From: Streptococcus anginosus
GTDB lineage: Bacteria > Bacillota > Bacilli > Lactobacillales > Streptococcaceae
Length of the DNA stretch: 64,000 nt
NCBI RefSeq assembly: GCF_900636475.1
Contig: NZ_LR134283.1
Span: 186,001 to 250,000, forward strand
Direction: 5' to 3'
The position numbers were made by a program, and so were the translations under genes. The notes below the pieces were generated by a model, which had not been told where the DNA came from, did no database searches, and was given only the letters and a program-made list of their open reading frames with translations. Of this stretch, positions 56,977 through 64,000 are shown piece by piece (positions within the stretch are counted from its first letter, which is position 1; each line of letters begins with the position of its first letter).

Positions 56977-57813
56977 ATGAAACGAAAAATTGCTTTATTA
57001 TCAGATATTCACGGGAATACGACAGCTTTAGAAGCTGTGTTAGCAGACGCCAAAAAGGAACAGGTGACCGATTACTGGTTTTTGGGAGATTTATTGGCAC
57101 CCGGAACGGGGCGAAAGAAAATTCTTGACTTAATGGCTGCTTTACCGATTAGCCTTCAAGTGCGGGGAAATTGGGAAGATAGCATTTGGAATGCTCTTCA
57201 TGGGAAATTAGATATCAGTCGCCCTAGTCATTTATATATGGTTTGTTTATGCCAGTATCTTTTGGAAGAAGTCACACCTGAAGAACTGAACCGATTGCAT
57301 GAGCTGCCTTTGCAGCTTTTGATAAAAGTTGGCGATTTAGAAATTGCTGTGACTCATCATTTGCCAGATAAAAATTGGGGACGAGAGTTGATTCATATTG
57401 GTCAACAAGAGAACTTTGATCGCCTGTTTGAAGGAAATCATTGTGCAATTGCCATTTATGGGCATATCCATCAGCAATTTCTTCGTTATGCGACGGGTGG
57501 GCAGATGATTATCAATCCAGGCTCTATCGGTCAGCCGTTCTTTCTAGATGCTTGTTTGCGAAAGGATCTGCGAGCTCAGTATGCTATTTTAAAAATTGAT
57601 GAACAAGGTTTAGCGGATGTTGACTTTAGGCGAGTCGCTTATGATGTAAATAAAGAACTGGAAATGGCGAGAATATTGAAGTTGCCTTATTATGAAGTGT
57701 ATTACGAAAGTTTAGTCAATGGAATTCATCATACGCATAATCATGATTTACTTCGGGCGATTAGTGAGCGAGAAGATTATGTTGCACATCTCAAGGAGTT
57801 TTTTAAGAAGTAA
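56977..57813 (+). CDS. Calcineurin-like metallophosphoesterase
   Basis: A 278-residue metallophosphoesterase. Metal-binding motifs are LLSDIHGN (Asp and His), WFLGDLLAPG, RGNWED, THHLPD and the closing YGHIHQQFLR. The layout is like the YfcE/PrpE-type enzymes, but an extended C-terminal part (about 220-278) is present. Substrate is unknown. The ATG at 56977 has no close Shine-Dalgarno, the nearest aaagga being 15 bp upstream. Confidence 0.88.
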   Translation: MKRKIALLSDIHGNTTALEAVLADAKKEQVTDYWFLGDLLAPGTGRKKILDLMAALPISLQVRGNWEDSIWNALHGKLDISRPSHLYMVCLCQYLLEEVTPEELNRLHELPLQLLIKVGDLEIAVTHHLPDKNWGRELIHIGQQENFDRLFEGNHCAIAIYGHIHQQFLRYATGGQMIINPGSIGQPFFLDACLRKDLRAQYAILKIDEQGLADVDFRRVAYDVNKELEMARILKLPYYEVYYESLVNGIHHTHNHDLLRAISEREDYVAHLKEFFKK

Positions 57814-57878
57814 CACTTGAAGTTACAACATAAATAAAGTATACTAATAATAGAATCAGCAAATGAAAGGAGTTTTAT

Positions 57879-58316
57879 ATGCAAATTTCGAGTCGTTTCA
57901 CCATTGCCACACACATGCTGATTGTTATAGCACTAGAATGTCAAGAACATAAAGTGACTAGTGATTTTTTAGCTGATAGCGTTGGAGTAAATCCTGTCAT
58001 TATTCGCAAGACTTTATCTCAGTTGAAAAGCGCGGGCTTGATTTCTGTAGCGCGTGGGAGGGGAGGAGCTATCATTAGGAAAGATTTAAAAGACATTACC
58101 CTCTTAGATGTCTATCAAGCAGTAGAAAGCCTAGGCAAATCTGGACAACTTTTTAGCTTTCATGAGCATCCCAATCCGTCTTGTCCCATTGGCAGAAATA
58201 TTCACTTCGTTTTAGATGATAAATTAGCAGAAATTCAAGCAACAATGGAAAAAGAACTGAGTAAAACCAGCCTTGCAGATGTTGTTGCATCTGCCCAAGA
58301 AAAGATAAAAAAATAA
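57879..58316 (+). CDS. Rrf2-family transcriptional regulator
   Basis: A 145-residue winged-helix regulator starting MQISSRFTIATHMLIVI, with the helix-turn-helix at TSDFLADSVGVNPVIIRKTLSQLKSAGLI and the wing RGRGGA. It has one cysteine (NPSCPIG) and lacks the three-cysteine cluster of IscR/NsrR-like iron-sulphur Rrf2 proteins, so it is closer to the YwnA/CymR-like members. Site aaaggag precedes the start. Its target is unknown. Confidence 0.88.
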   Translation: MQISSRFTIATHMLIVIALECQEHKVTSDFLADSVGVNPVIIRKTLSQLKSAGLISVARGRGGAIIRKDLKDITLLDVYQAVESLGKSGQLFSFHEHPNPSCPIGRNIHFVLDDKLAEIQATMEKELSKTSLADVVASAQEKIKK

Positions 58317-58346
58317 TCCATTTCGTAAGAAATGGATTGTTTTTTG
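58315..58346 (+). terminator. Terminator of the Rrf2 gene
   Basis: AATCCATTTC at 58315-58324 pairs with GAAATGGATT at 58329-58338 around gtaa, followed by gttttttgg. Confidence 0.9.
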
Positions 58347-58359
58347 GAGAAAAGAGGAG

Positions 58360-59136
58360 CTAAAAATAACAGTTGATTTCATAATCAAGAAAAACTTGCT
58401 GATAATCATAGAGGTCTTCCGGATGTAGAGCTTGCACATTTTCCATTTCATAAGAACGTTTTAGTAATTTATATTTATTTTCACCGAATTGATGAAAAGG
58501 TAAGAGTTGTACTTGGTCAATAGATAATTTTTTAAATAAAATAGCAAATTGTTCGGCATCTTCTAGAGAGTCATTAAAGCTAGGGATAACAGGAATACGC
58601 AGGACAATGGTTTTTTGTTGCGAAAAAGCATAATGAATATTTTTGATAATTAGTTCATTTTTGACCCCTGTGACTTTGCGGTGATTGATGGTGTTATAAT
58701 GCTTTAAGTCAGTATAGATAAAATCTACATACTGGAGCAAATCAACGAATTTGTTATGATCTACAAAGGCTGTCGTTTCAATTGCTGTATGTATACCTTT
58801 TTCTTTGGCAGCTTTAAGGATTGCTTTGGCAAATTCAAACTGGGCAAAGATTTCTCCACCAGACAAGGTCAGGCCCCCACCTGATTCTTCATAAAATTCT
58901 CTATCTTTGAGAACTTCTTTGATAATCTCTTCAACGCTTTTTTCCTCTCCCATGGTGATAGTCTTTTTGCTAGAAGCGTCTAACATGGGCTCAGGTTTAA
59001 ATTTCTGAGATTCTGGATTGGCACACCAAGGACAGCGTAAGGGACAGCCTTTTAGAAAAACAGTTGTCCGAATTCCTGGTCCGTCGTGAATACTAAAATG
59101 TTGAATATTAAAGATGATTCCTTTTTCTGCACTCAT
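58360..59136 (-). CDS. Glycyl-radical enzyme activating protein (radical SAM)
   Basis: A 258-residue activase starting MSAEKGIIFNIQHFSIHDGPGIRTT. The radical-SAM cluster CPLRCPWC (C-x3-C-x2-C) is near residue 30. SGGGLTLSGGEIFAQ is the SAM-binding GGE motif and a C-terminal VQLLPFHQFGENKYKLL. It has no second CxxCxxC cluster: after the SAM motif the sequence runs without cysteines, while most activases of non-PFL glycyl radical enzymes have two ferredoxin-type clusters inserted there. It abstracts H from the glycyl site of the enzyme starting at 63375. The ATG at 59136 is chosen over 59145. Confidence 0.9.
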   Translation of the reverse strand: MSAEKGIIFNIQHFSIHDGPGIRTTVFLKGCPLRCPWCANPESQKFKPEPMLDASSKKTITMGEEKSVEEIIKEVLKDREFYEESGGGLTLSGGEIFAQFEFAKAILKAAKEKGIHTAIETTAFVDHNKFVDLLQYVDFIYTDLKHYNTINHRKVTGVKNELIIKNIHYAFSQQKTIVLRIPVIPSFNDSLEDAEQFAILFKKLSIDQVQLLPFHQFGENKYKLLKRSYEMENVQALHPEDLYDYQQVFLDYEINCYF

Positions 59137-59268
59137 GATGTACACTCTTTTCTTGCTTATTTTCTTTTATTATATCAAACAAACGAAAGAAAAACAATTA
59201 CGAATGAAACTATTTTTTATTTTATTTATTCCTTAAATTCTGTTAAAATAAAGAATGAGGTGAATAAA

Positions 59269-60012
59269 ATGGAACGTTTAGATGAAATCGTTAAGCTCGT
59301 TTCGGAGTTTGAAAAAATTGATGTTAATACTTTATCTGATAAATTAAAAGTCTCTAAAGTAACGATTCGGAAAGATTTGGATAAGCTGGAAATGAAAGGC
59401 TTGCTTCATCGGGAGCACGGTTATGCGGTCTTAAATAGTGGTGATGACTTGAATGTCCGGCTTTCTTTTCATTATGATACCAAGCGAAAGATAGCACAAG
59501 AAGCGGCAAAAATTGTTGCAGACAATGAAACGATTATCATTGAATCTGGTTCAACTTGTGCTCTGTTAGCTGAAGAAATCTGTCGTACTAAGAAGAACGT
59601 GAAAATTATTACAAATTCTTATTTTATCGCAGACTATGTGAGAAAAGTAGATTCTTGCAAGATTATCTTGCTAGGCGGTGAATTTCAGAACGATTCGCAA
59701 GTTACGGTCGGTCCTTTACTTAAGGAAATGATTCAATTTTTCCATGTAGAACATGCTTTTGTAGGGACTGATGGCTATGATGAAGAGCTTGGTTTTACAG
59801 GTAAAGATTTAATGCGTAGCGAAGTGGTGCAATATATGTCGGAAGCATCTGATAAAATGATTGTGTTAACAGATTCGAGTAAATTTGATAAAAGAGGGAC
59901 TGTCAAGCGTTTTGGTTTGAAACAGGTTTCGCAGGTGGTAACCGATCAAGCTATTCCGACAGCAGCGGTTCAACGCCTAAAAGCAGCCAATATCAAATTG
60001 ACTCTAGTCTGA
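59269..60012 (+). CDS. DeoR-family transcriptional regulator
   Basis: A 247-residue sugar-responsive repressor: N-terminal DeoR helix-turn-helix (IDVNTLSDKLKVSKVTIRKDLDKLEMKGLL, about 19-48) and a DeoR C-terminal phosphosugar-binding domain with ESGSTCALLAE and GGEF. It begins 133 bp after the divergent activase start. Site gaggtg precedes the ATG at 59269. It is expected to sense a phosphosugar of the cluster's pathway. Confidence 0.92.
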   Translation: MERLDEIVKLVSEFEKIDVNTLSDKLKVSKVTIRKDLDKLEMKGLLHREHGYAVLNSGDDLNVRLSFHYDTKRKIAQEAAKIVADNETIIIESGSTCALLAEEICRTKKNVKIITNSYFIADYVRKVDSCKIILLGGEFQNDSQVTVGPLLKEMIQFFHVEHAFVGTDGYDEELGFTGKDLMRSEVVQYMSEASDKMIVLTDSSKFDKRGTVKRFGLKQVSQVVTDQAIPTAAVQRLKAANIKLTLV

Positions 60013-60030
60013 TAAGTAGAGGGAGATAAG

Positions 60031-60993
60031 ATGAAAAGTGAAAGAAAAAGGCTATTAGCTAAGATTGCTTATCTTTATTATATAGAGGAGAAAAGTCAGG
60101 CAGAAATTGCAGCAGAGACAGGGATTTATCGGACAACTGTGAGTCGTATGCTGGCTGAAGCTAAAAAGGAAGGCATTGTCAAAATCGAGATTGAAGCCTT
60201 TGATGCGCGTTTGTTTCATTTAGAAAATGTAGTGAAAGAGAAGTATGGGTTAAAAGGACTTGAAATCGTAGCAAATCAAGTGGATGATTCACCTTCTGAT
60301 TTGGAGCAGCGGTTAGCTCAATCAGCAGCAGGAATGCTTCGGGGGATGATTGATGACAATGCTAAAGTTGGATTTTCATGGGGAAAGAGTCTTAGTCTCT
60401 TGGTAGAACACTCGGGCAGTCGGCACTTGAATAATGTGCATTTTTTTCCATTGGCTGGCGGACCTAGCCATATTCATGCTCGTTATCATGTTAATACCCT
60501 CATTTACAGTATGGCTAATAAATACCATGGGGATTGTCGCTTTATGAATGCGACGATTATACAGGAAGACGAGATCTTAGCAAAAGGAATTTTGTCTTCT
60601 AAATATTTTGAGGACTTAAAAAGAAGTTGGCAAGAACTAGATGTGGTTGTTGTTGGTATTGGCGGACAAGTGGATGAAAAGAATCGGCAGTGGTTGGATA
60701 TGCTGACGGTTGAAGATTTTCGTACAGTGGAAAATGAAGGAGCTGTCGGAGAAATTTGTTGCCGCTTTTTTGATGAAAATGGTGAGTTGGTTGATGAACA
60801 GTTGCAAAATCGAACAGTTGCTATTTCTTTAGATTATTTAAAAACAGTTCCTAACAGTCTGGCTTTTGCCTATGGTCGTCAAAAAGCTGCCGCTATTTTG
60901 GCGGTTTTACGTGCTGGGTATGTCAACCATTTAGTTACAGATGAAGCAACTATTTTAAAAGTGTTGGAATTGGATAATATTGCAGTTAATTAG
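60031..60993 (+). CDS. SorC-family sugar-binding transcriptional regulator
   Basis: A 320-residue regulator with an N-terminal helix-turn-helix (LLAKIAYLYYIEEKSQAEIAAETGIYRTTVSRMLAEAKKEGIV, about 9-51) and a SorC/CggR-type effector domain with GFSWGKSL and VGIGGQ motifs. It lies 18 bp after the DeoR gene in the same operon. The palindrome GCACAAATGTGC before the PTS and before the glycyl radical gene is a good candidate binding site for it. SorC proteins often act as activators. Confidence 0.9.
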   Translation: MKSERKRLLAKIAYLYYIEEKSQAEIAAETGIYRTTVSRMLAEAKKEGIVKIEIEAFDARLFHLENVVKEKYGLKGLEIVANQVDDSPSDLEQRLAQSAAGMLRGMIDDNAKVGFSWGKSLSLLVEHSGSRHLNNVHFFPLAGGPSHIHARYHVNTLIYSMANKYHGDCRFMNATIIQEDEILAKGILSSKYFEDLKRSWQELDVVVVGIGGQVDEKNRQWLDMLTVEDFRTVENEGAVGEICCRFFDENGELVDEQLQNRTVAISLDYLKTVPNSLAFAYGRQKAAAILAVLRAGYVNHLVTDEATILKVLELDNIAVN

Positions 60994-61034
60994 TAGTTTA
61001 TAAAAGTTCTCCTTTTCCTCGTTATTTCATCTTC

Positions 61035-61068
61035 AAAAGGTCAAGAATAATGATTCTGACCTTTTTTA
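61035..61068 (+). terminator. Terminator of the DeoR-SorC operon
   Basis: AAAAGGTCA at 61035-61043 pairs with TGACCTTTT at 61057-61065, extended by AGAAT/ATTCT, followed by T run. Confidence 0.88.
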
Positions 61069-61081
61069 TTTCACTTGATAA

Positions 61082-61093
61082 GCACAAATGTGC
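61082..61093. promoter_or_regulatory. Candidate operator 1 (palindrome GCACAAATGTGC)
   Basis: A perfect palindromic arm pair GCACA/TGTGC with AT centre. The identical 12-mer occurs at 63252-63263. It lies 49 bp (start to start) upstream of the -35-like TTGACG at 61131. Confidence 0.7.
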
Positions 61094-61130
61094 GATAAAT
61101 ATAAAAAAAGAGAATTTGTTCAGTGATATA

Positions 61131-61191
61131 TTGACGGAATAAGAGAAAGATGATAAATTTGAGTTACAAACAAAAATAAAACGCTTTCAAA
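61131..61191 (+). promoter_or_regulatory. Promoter region of the cellobiose-type PTS operon with weak cre
   Basis: TTGACG at 61131-61136 is the likely -35, with TAAATT at 61154-61159 (17 bp) or GATAAA as a poor -10, consistent with dependence on an activator. The minus-strand 61191-61176 reads TTGAAAGCGTTTTATT, a cre-like site with one key mismatch (A in place of C), placed downstream of the promoter. Confidence 0.5.
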
Positions 61192-61238
61192 TAAAAGAAA
61201 GATATATTTTGTAAATAAAAATAGGAGTAACGTTAAAT

Positions 61239-61562
61239 ATGGAAGTGATTGTAGCTGATCAAATCATTATGGGGTTAATCTTGCATGCTGGGGATGCCAA
61301 ACAGCATATTTACCAAGCTTTATCATTAGCAAAAAATGGTGAATTTGAAAAATGTGATGAGTATCTAGAATTGGCAGATCAGGCATTATTAGAAGCTCAT
61401 AATCTTCAAACGGAGTTTTTGGCACAGGAAGCGGGGGGAACAAAGACAGAAATTACAGCTTTGTTTGTCCACTCTCAGGATCATTTGATGACCAGTATTA
61501 CAGAAATTAATCTTATCAAGGAAATCATTGACTTGAGAAAAGAATTACAAGTGAAAAAATAA
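61239..61562 (+). CDS. PTS IIA component, lactose/cellobiose family
   Basis: A 107-residue IIA homologous to LacF: the phosphorylation site is His78 in FVHSQDHLM and the AQEAGGTKTEI block is conserved. Starts at the ATG at 61239; the upstream site is weak (aggagt at about 61224). It is the first gene of a IIA-IIB-IIC operon in the glycyl-radical cluster. Substrate unknown from sequence. Confidence 0.93.
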   Translation: MEVIVADQIIMGLILHAGDAKQHIYQALSLAKNGEFEKCDEYLELADQALLEAHNLQTEFLAQEAGGTKTEITALFVHSQDHLMTSITEINLIKEIIDLRKELQVKK

Positions 61563-61582
61563 ATCATCAGGAGGATGAAGAT

Positions 61583-61903
61583 ATGATTAAAATTGGGTTG
61601 TTTTGTGCAGCAGGTTTTTCAACAGGAATGTTGGTCAATAATATGAAAATAGCTGCGAAAGAAGCTGGTTTAGAGGTTGAGATTGATGCTTATTCTCAGG
61701 CCAAGTTAGCAGATTATGCACCAAACTTGGATGTTGCTTTGTTAGGACCACAAGTAGCTTATACTTTGGATAAGTCAGCTGCCATTTGCGAAGAGAACCA
61801 TATTCCAATTGCGGTCATTCCAATGGCGGATTATGGCATGCTAGATGGTAAAAAAGTATTGAATCTCGCTTTGGGGCTTTTGGAACAAAAACAAGGAGCT
61901 TAG
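61583..61903 (+). CDS. PTS IIB component, lactose/cellobiose family
   Basis: A 106-residue IIB; Cys8 in LFCAAGFSTGML is the phosphocysteine. Site aggagga precedes the ATG. It lies 20 bp after the IIA gene and 2 bp before the IIC gene. Confidence 0.93.
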   Translation: MIKIGLFCAAGFSTGMLVNNMKIAAKEAGLEVEIDAYSQAKLADYAPNLDVALLGPQVAYTLDKSAAICEENHIPIAVIPMADYGMLDGKKVLNLALGLLEQKQGA

Positions 61904-61905
61904 TT

Positions 61906-63207
61906 ATGGCTAAAATAGATACTCAAAAAATTATTGCGCCGATTATGAAATTTGTCAATATGCGCGGTATTATTGCCTTAAAGGATGGTATGTTGGCAAT
62001 TCTGCCCTTGACAGTTGTTGGAAGTATCTTTCTGATTGTAGGACAGTTACCATTTGAAGGCCTCAATCAGGCGATTGCAGGCATTTTTGGGAAAAATTGG
62101 ACCGAGCCATTTATGCAGGTTTACTCAGGAACTTTTGCGATTATGGGTTTGATTTCCTGTTTCTCCATAGGATATTCTTATGCTAAAAATAGTGGTGTAG
62201 AGCCGTTGCCGGCAGGTGTGTTATCTGTATCTTCTTTCTTCATTCTTTTAAAATCTTCTTATATTCCAGAAAAAGGTGAAGAAATTACAGACGCAATTGC
62301 CAAGATTTGGTTTGGCGGTCAGGGGATTATTGGAGCCATTATTATTGGTTTGGTTGTCGGTAGTATCTATACTATGTTTATTCAAAAACATATTGTTATT
62401 AAGATGCCAGAGCAAGTTCCTCAAGCGATCGCCAAGCAATTTGAGGCTATGATTCCAGCTTTTGTGATATTCTTTCTTTCCATGGTAGTCTATATTCTTG
62501 CTAAAATGCTGACAAAGGGTGGTACTTTTATCGAAATGATTTATGGTGTGATTCAAGTACCGCTGCAAGGATTGACTGGTTCCCTTTACGGTGCAATCGG
62601 TATTGCCTTTTTCATCTCTTTCCTATGGTGGTTTGGTGTACACGGACAATCTGTTGTCAATGGTGTAGTGACCGCTCTCTTACTTTCAAATCTGGATGCT
62701 AATAAAGCCTTGCTTGCTGCTGGAAAGTTATCTGTTGGAAAAGGTGCTCACATTGTCACTCAGCAATTCTTGGATAGTTTCCTTATTTTGTCTGGTTCTG
62801 GTATTACTTTTGGTTTGGTGGTAGCCATGCTCTTTGCAGCTAAGTCTAAACAATACAAAGCACTAGGAAAGGTTGCTGCTTTTCCAGCAATCTTTAATGT
62901 CAATGAACCAGTTGTGTTTGGGTTTCCAATTGTTATGAATCCCGTCATGTTCTTGCCTTTTATTCTTGTACCTGTTTTAGCAGCTGTAATTGTTTATGGT
63001 TCTATAGCAATTGGCTTTATGCAGCCATTTTCAGGGGTGACCTTGCCATGGAGTACACCAGCTATTATTTCTGGTTTCTTAGTAGCAGGATGGCAGGGTG
63101 CTCTCATCCAAGTTGTCATTTTAGCTATGTCAACTCTCATCTATTTCCCATTCTTTAAATTCCAAGACAATCTTGCTTACAGTAATGAACTGAAAGCGGA
63201 AGGATAA
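61906..63207 (+). CDS. PTS IIC component, lactose/cellobiose family
   Basis: A 433-residue permease with about ten membrane spans and the family motif WWFGVHGQSVVNG (about residues 242-254), plus NVNEPVVFG, the sugar-binding loop equivalent to that in LacE. It imports and phosphorylates an unknown sugar. Because it is grouped with a glycyl radical enzyme, a dehydrated or deoxy sugar alcohol may be the substrate (see findings). Confidence 0.93.
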   Translation: MAKIDTQKIIAPIMKFVNMRGIIALKDGMLAILPLTVVGSIFLIVGQLPFEGLNQAIAGIFGKNWTEPFMQVYSGTFAIMGLISCFSIGYSYAKNSGVEPLPAGVLSVSSFFILLKSSYIPEKGEEITDAIAKIWFGGQGIIGAIIIGLVVGSIYTMFIQKHIVIKMPEQVPQAIAKQFEAMIPAFVIFFLSMVVYILAKMLTKGGTFIEMIYGVIQVPLQGLTGSLYGAIGIAFFISFLWWFGVHGQSVVNGVVTALLLSNLDANKALLAAGKLSVGKGAHIVTQQFLDSFLILSGSGITFGLVVAMLFAAKSKQYKALGKVAAFPAIFNVNEPVVFGFPIVMNPVMFLPFILVPVLAAVIVYGSIAIGFMQPFSGVTLPWSTPAIISGFLVAGWQGALIQVVILAMSTLIYFPFFKFQDNLAYSNELKAEG

Positions 63208-63251
63208 ACTACATTGTATCACTGTAAAGAAATTATTTTAACGTTGATTGA

Positions 63252-63263
63252 GCACAAATGTGC
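63252..63263. promoter_or_regulatory. Candidate operator 2 (palindrome GCACAAATGTGC)
   Basis: Second exact copy of the palindrome, 47 bp (start to start) upstream of the -35 at 63299, nearly the same distance as for operator 1. Confidence 0.7.
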
Positions 63264-63298
63264 AAAAAATCTTTAATTCGATAATTGATTATAGATGA

Positions 63299-63327
63299 TT
63301 GAATTTTTGCATCTTGCATGCTACAAT
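63299..63327 (+). promoter_or_regulatory. Promoter of the glycyl radical enzyme gene
   Basis: TTGAAT at 63299-63304 and TACAAT at 63322-63327 with a 17-bp spacer, 48 bp before the ATG at 63375. Confidence 0.7.
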
Positions 63328-63374
63328 AGTTACGAAAGAAATAAAAATAATTTCATAAGAAAGGTTGTGCTGTG

Positions 63375-64000
63375 ATGCCTAATGTAAAAGAAATAGAAAA
63401 AACGACTATACAAACAAGTTATTTTGGTAGTTTAACGGACCGAATGAACAAGTATCGGGAAGATGTGCTGGACAAGAAACCTTATATTGATGCTGAACGT
63501 GCTGTTCTTGCAACAAGAGCTTATCAAGAGCATAAAGAAAAGCCAAATGTTCTGAAGCGTGCTTATATGCTTAAGGAAATTTTGGAAAATATGACGCTTT
63601 ATATTGAAGATGAGACCATGATTGTTGGAAATCAGGCTTCATCTAATAAAGATGCACCTATTTTCCCAGAGTATACTTTAGAATTTGTACTCAATGAATT
63701 AGATCTTTTTGAAAAGCGCGACGGTGATGTTTTCTATATTACAGAGGAAACCAAAGAACAAATCCGGAGCATCGCTCCTTTCTGGGAAAACAATAACCTC
63801 CGCGCTAGAGCTGGTGCTTTACTTCCAGAAGAAGTTCAGGTTTATATGGAAACTGGCTTCTTTGGAATGGAAGGAAAGATGAACTCTGGTGATGCTCACT
63901 TGGCAGTCAACTATCAAAAATTGCTTCAATATGGTTTGAAAGGTTTTGAGGAAAAAGCTCGGGCAGCTAAGGAGGCCTTGGATTTGACAGATCCGGCTAG
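63375..64000 (+). CDS. Glycyl radical enzyme of the PFL/dehydratase family (partial, N-terminal part)
   Basis: From the ATG at 63375 (site aaagg) an open frame runs to the window edge (about 208 residues). It contains IVGNQASSNKDAPIFPEYT and KMNSGDAHLAVNY, the N-terminal signature of dehydratase-like glycyl radical enzymes such as E. coli YbiW and PflD. The active-site Cys and the C-terminal radical Gly lie beyond the window. It is probably not a true pyruvate formate-lyase despite the usual annotation. It is the target of the activase at 58360-59136. Confidence 0.9.
   Translation, partial: MPNVKEIEKTTIQTSYFGSLTDRMNKYREDVLDKKPYIDAERAVLATRAYQEHKEKPNVLKRAYMLKEILENMTLYIEDETMIVGNQASSNKDAPIFPEYTLEFVLNELDLFEKRDGDVFYITEETKEQIRSIAPFWENNNLRARAGALLPEEVQVYMETGFFGMEGKMNSGDAHLAVNYQKLLQYGLKGFEEKARAAKEALDLTDPA

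Overview
The window is low-GC Firmicute DNA that reads as a chromosome segment of an oral or commensal Streptococcus. The signs are a tagatose-6-phosphate lac pathway, a class Ib nrdHEF cluster, ptsHI, a type II-A CRISPR-Cas9 locus whose repeat closely resembles those of S. thermophilus CRISPR3 and S. pyogenes, LPxTG surface proteins, and an activase/DeoR/SorC/PTS/glycyl-radical-enzyme cluster laid out as in pneumococci. I cannot name the species.

Region 1 (1-11.7 kb) is a galactoside locus. lacB (cut by the left edge) and lacA run leftward. Divergent to them is a galactitol-family PTS (IIA, IIB, IIC) with a LacC-type kinase, and a near-perfect cre site lies on the shared promoter. After an ICMT-like membrane protein comes an antiterminator-controlled operon: a RAT/terminator leader, a BglG/LicT-type regulator, lacG, lacF and lacE. 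It is followed by a cell-wall-anchored GH53 endo-galactanase. Together they describe extracellular cleavage of beta-1,4-galactan, PTS uptake of the fragments, phospho-beta-galactosidase cleavage and the tagatose route.

Region 2 (11.7-41.2 kb) is mostly housekeeping: a GIY-YIG protein and a tRNA-type methyltransferase, a P-type ATPase, an acyltransferase, a DJ-1 protein, an anchored C69 dipeptidase under a cre site, an XRE regulator with a frameshifted partner, a CPBP protease, nrdHEF with NrdR-like boxes, ptsHI, uvrC, a nitroreductase, pepV, a MarR regulator with a betaine/choline-type ABC transporter, ldcB, rpmE2, pde2, a flavodoxin and a solitary sufB. Two inverted copies of a roughly 150-bp intergenic repeat flank the CPBP/nrdEF part.

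Region 3 (41.2-49.1 kb) is a complete type II-A CRISPR system: tracrRNA on the minus strand, cas9, cas1, cas2, csn2, a leader and 24 identical 36-bp repeats with 23 spacers. Two spacers differ at only 2 of 30 positions.

Region 4 (49.1-58.3 kb) holds a threonine-type T-box leader in front of a small P-loop kinase gene and thrS, a TetR regulator divergent from an ABC exporter whose permease carries a long coiled coil, a metallophosphoesterase and an Rrf2 regulator.

Region 5 (58.4-64 kb) is a glycyl-radical sugar cluster: a short activase (minus), DeoR and SorC regulators, a lactose/cellobiose-family PTS (IIA, IIB, IIC) and the start of a glycyl radical enzyme cut by the right edge. A 12-bp palindrome occurs before the PTS operon and again before the glycyl radical enzyme, at almost the same distance from each predicted promoter, and is the likely regulator site. 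There are no rRNA or tRNA genes, insertion sequences or prophage genes that I can recognise.
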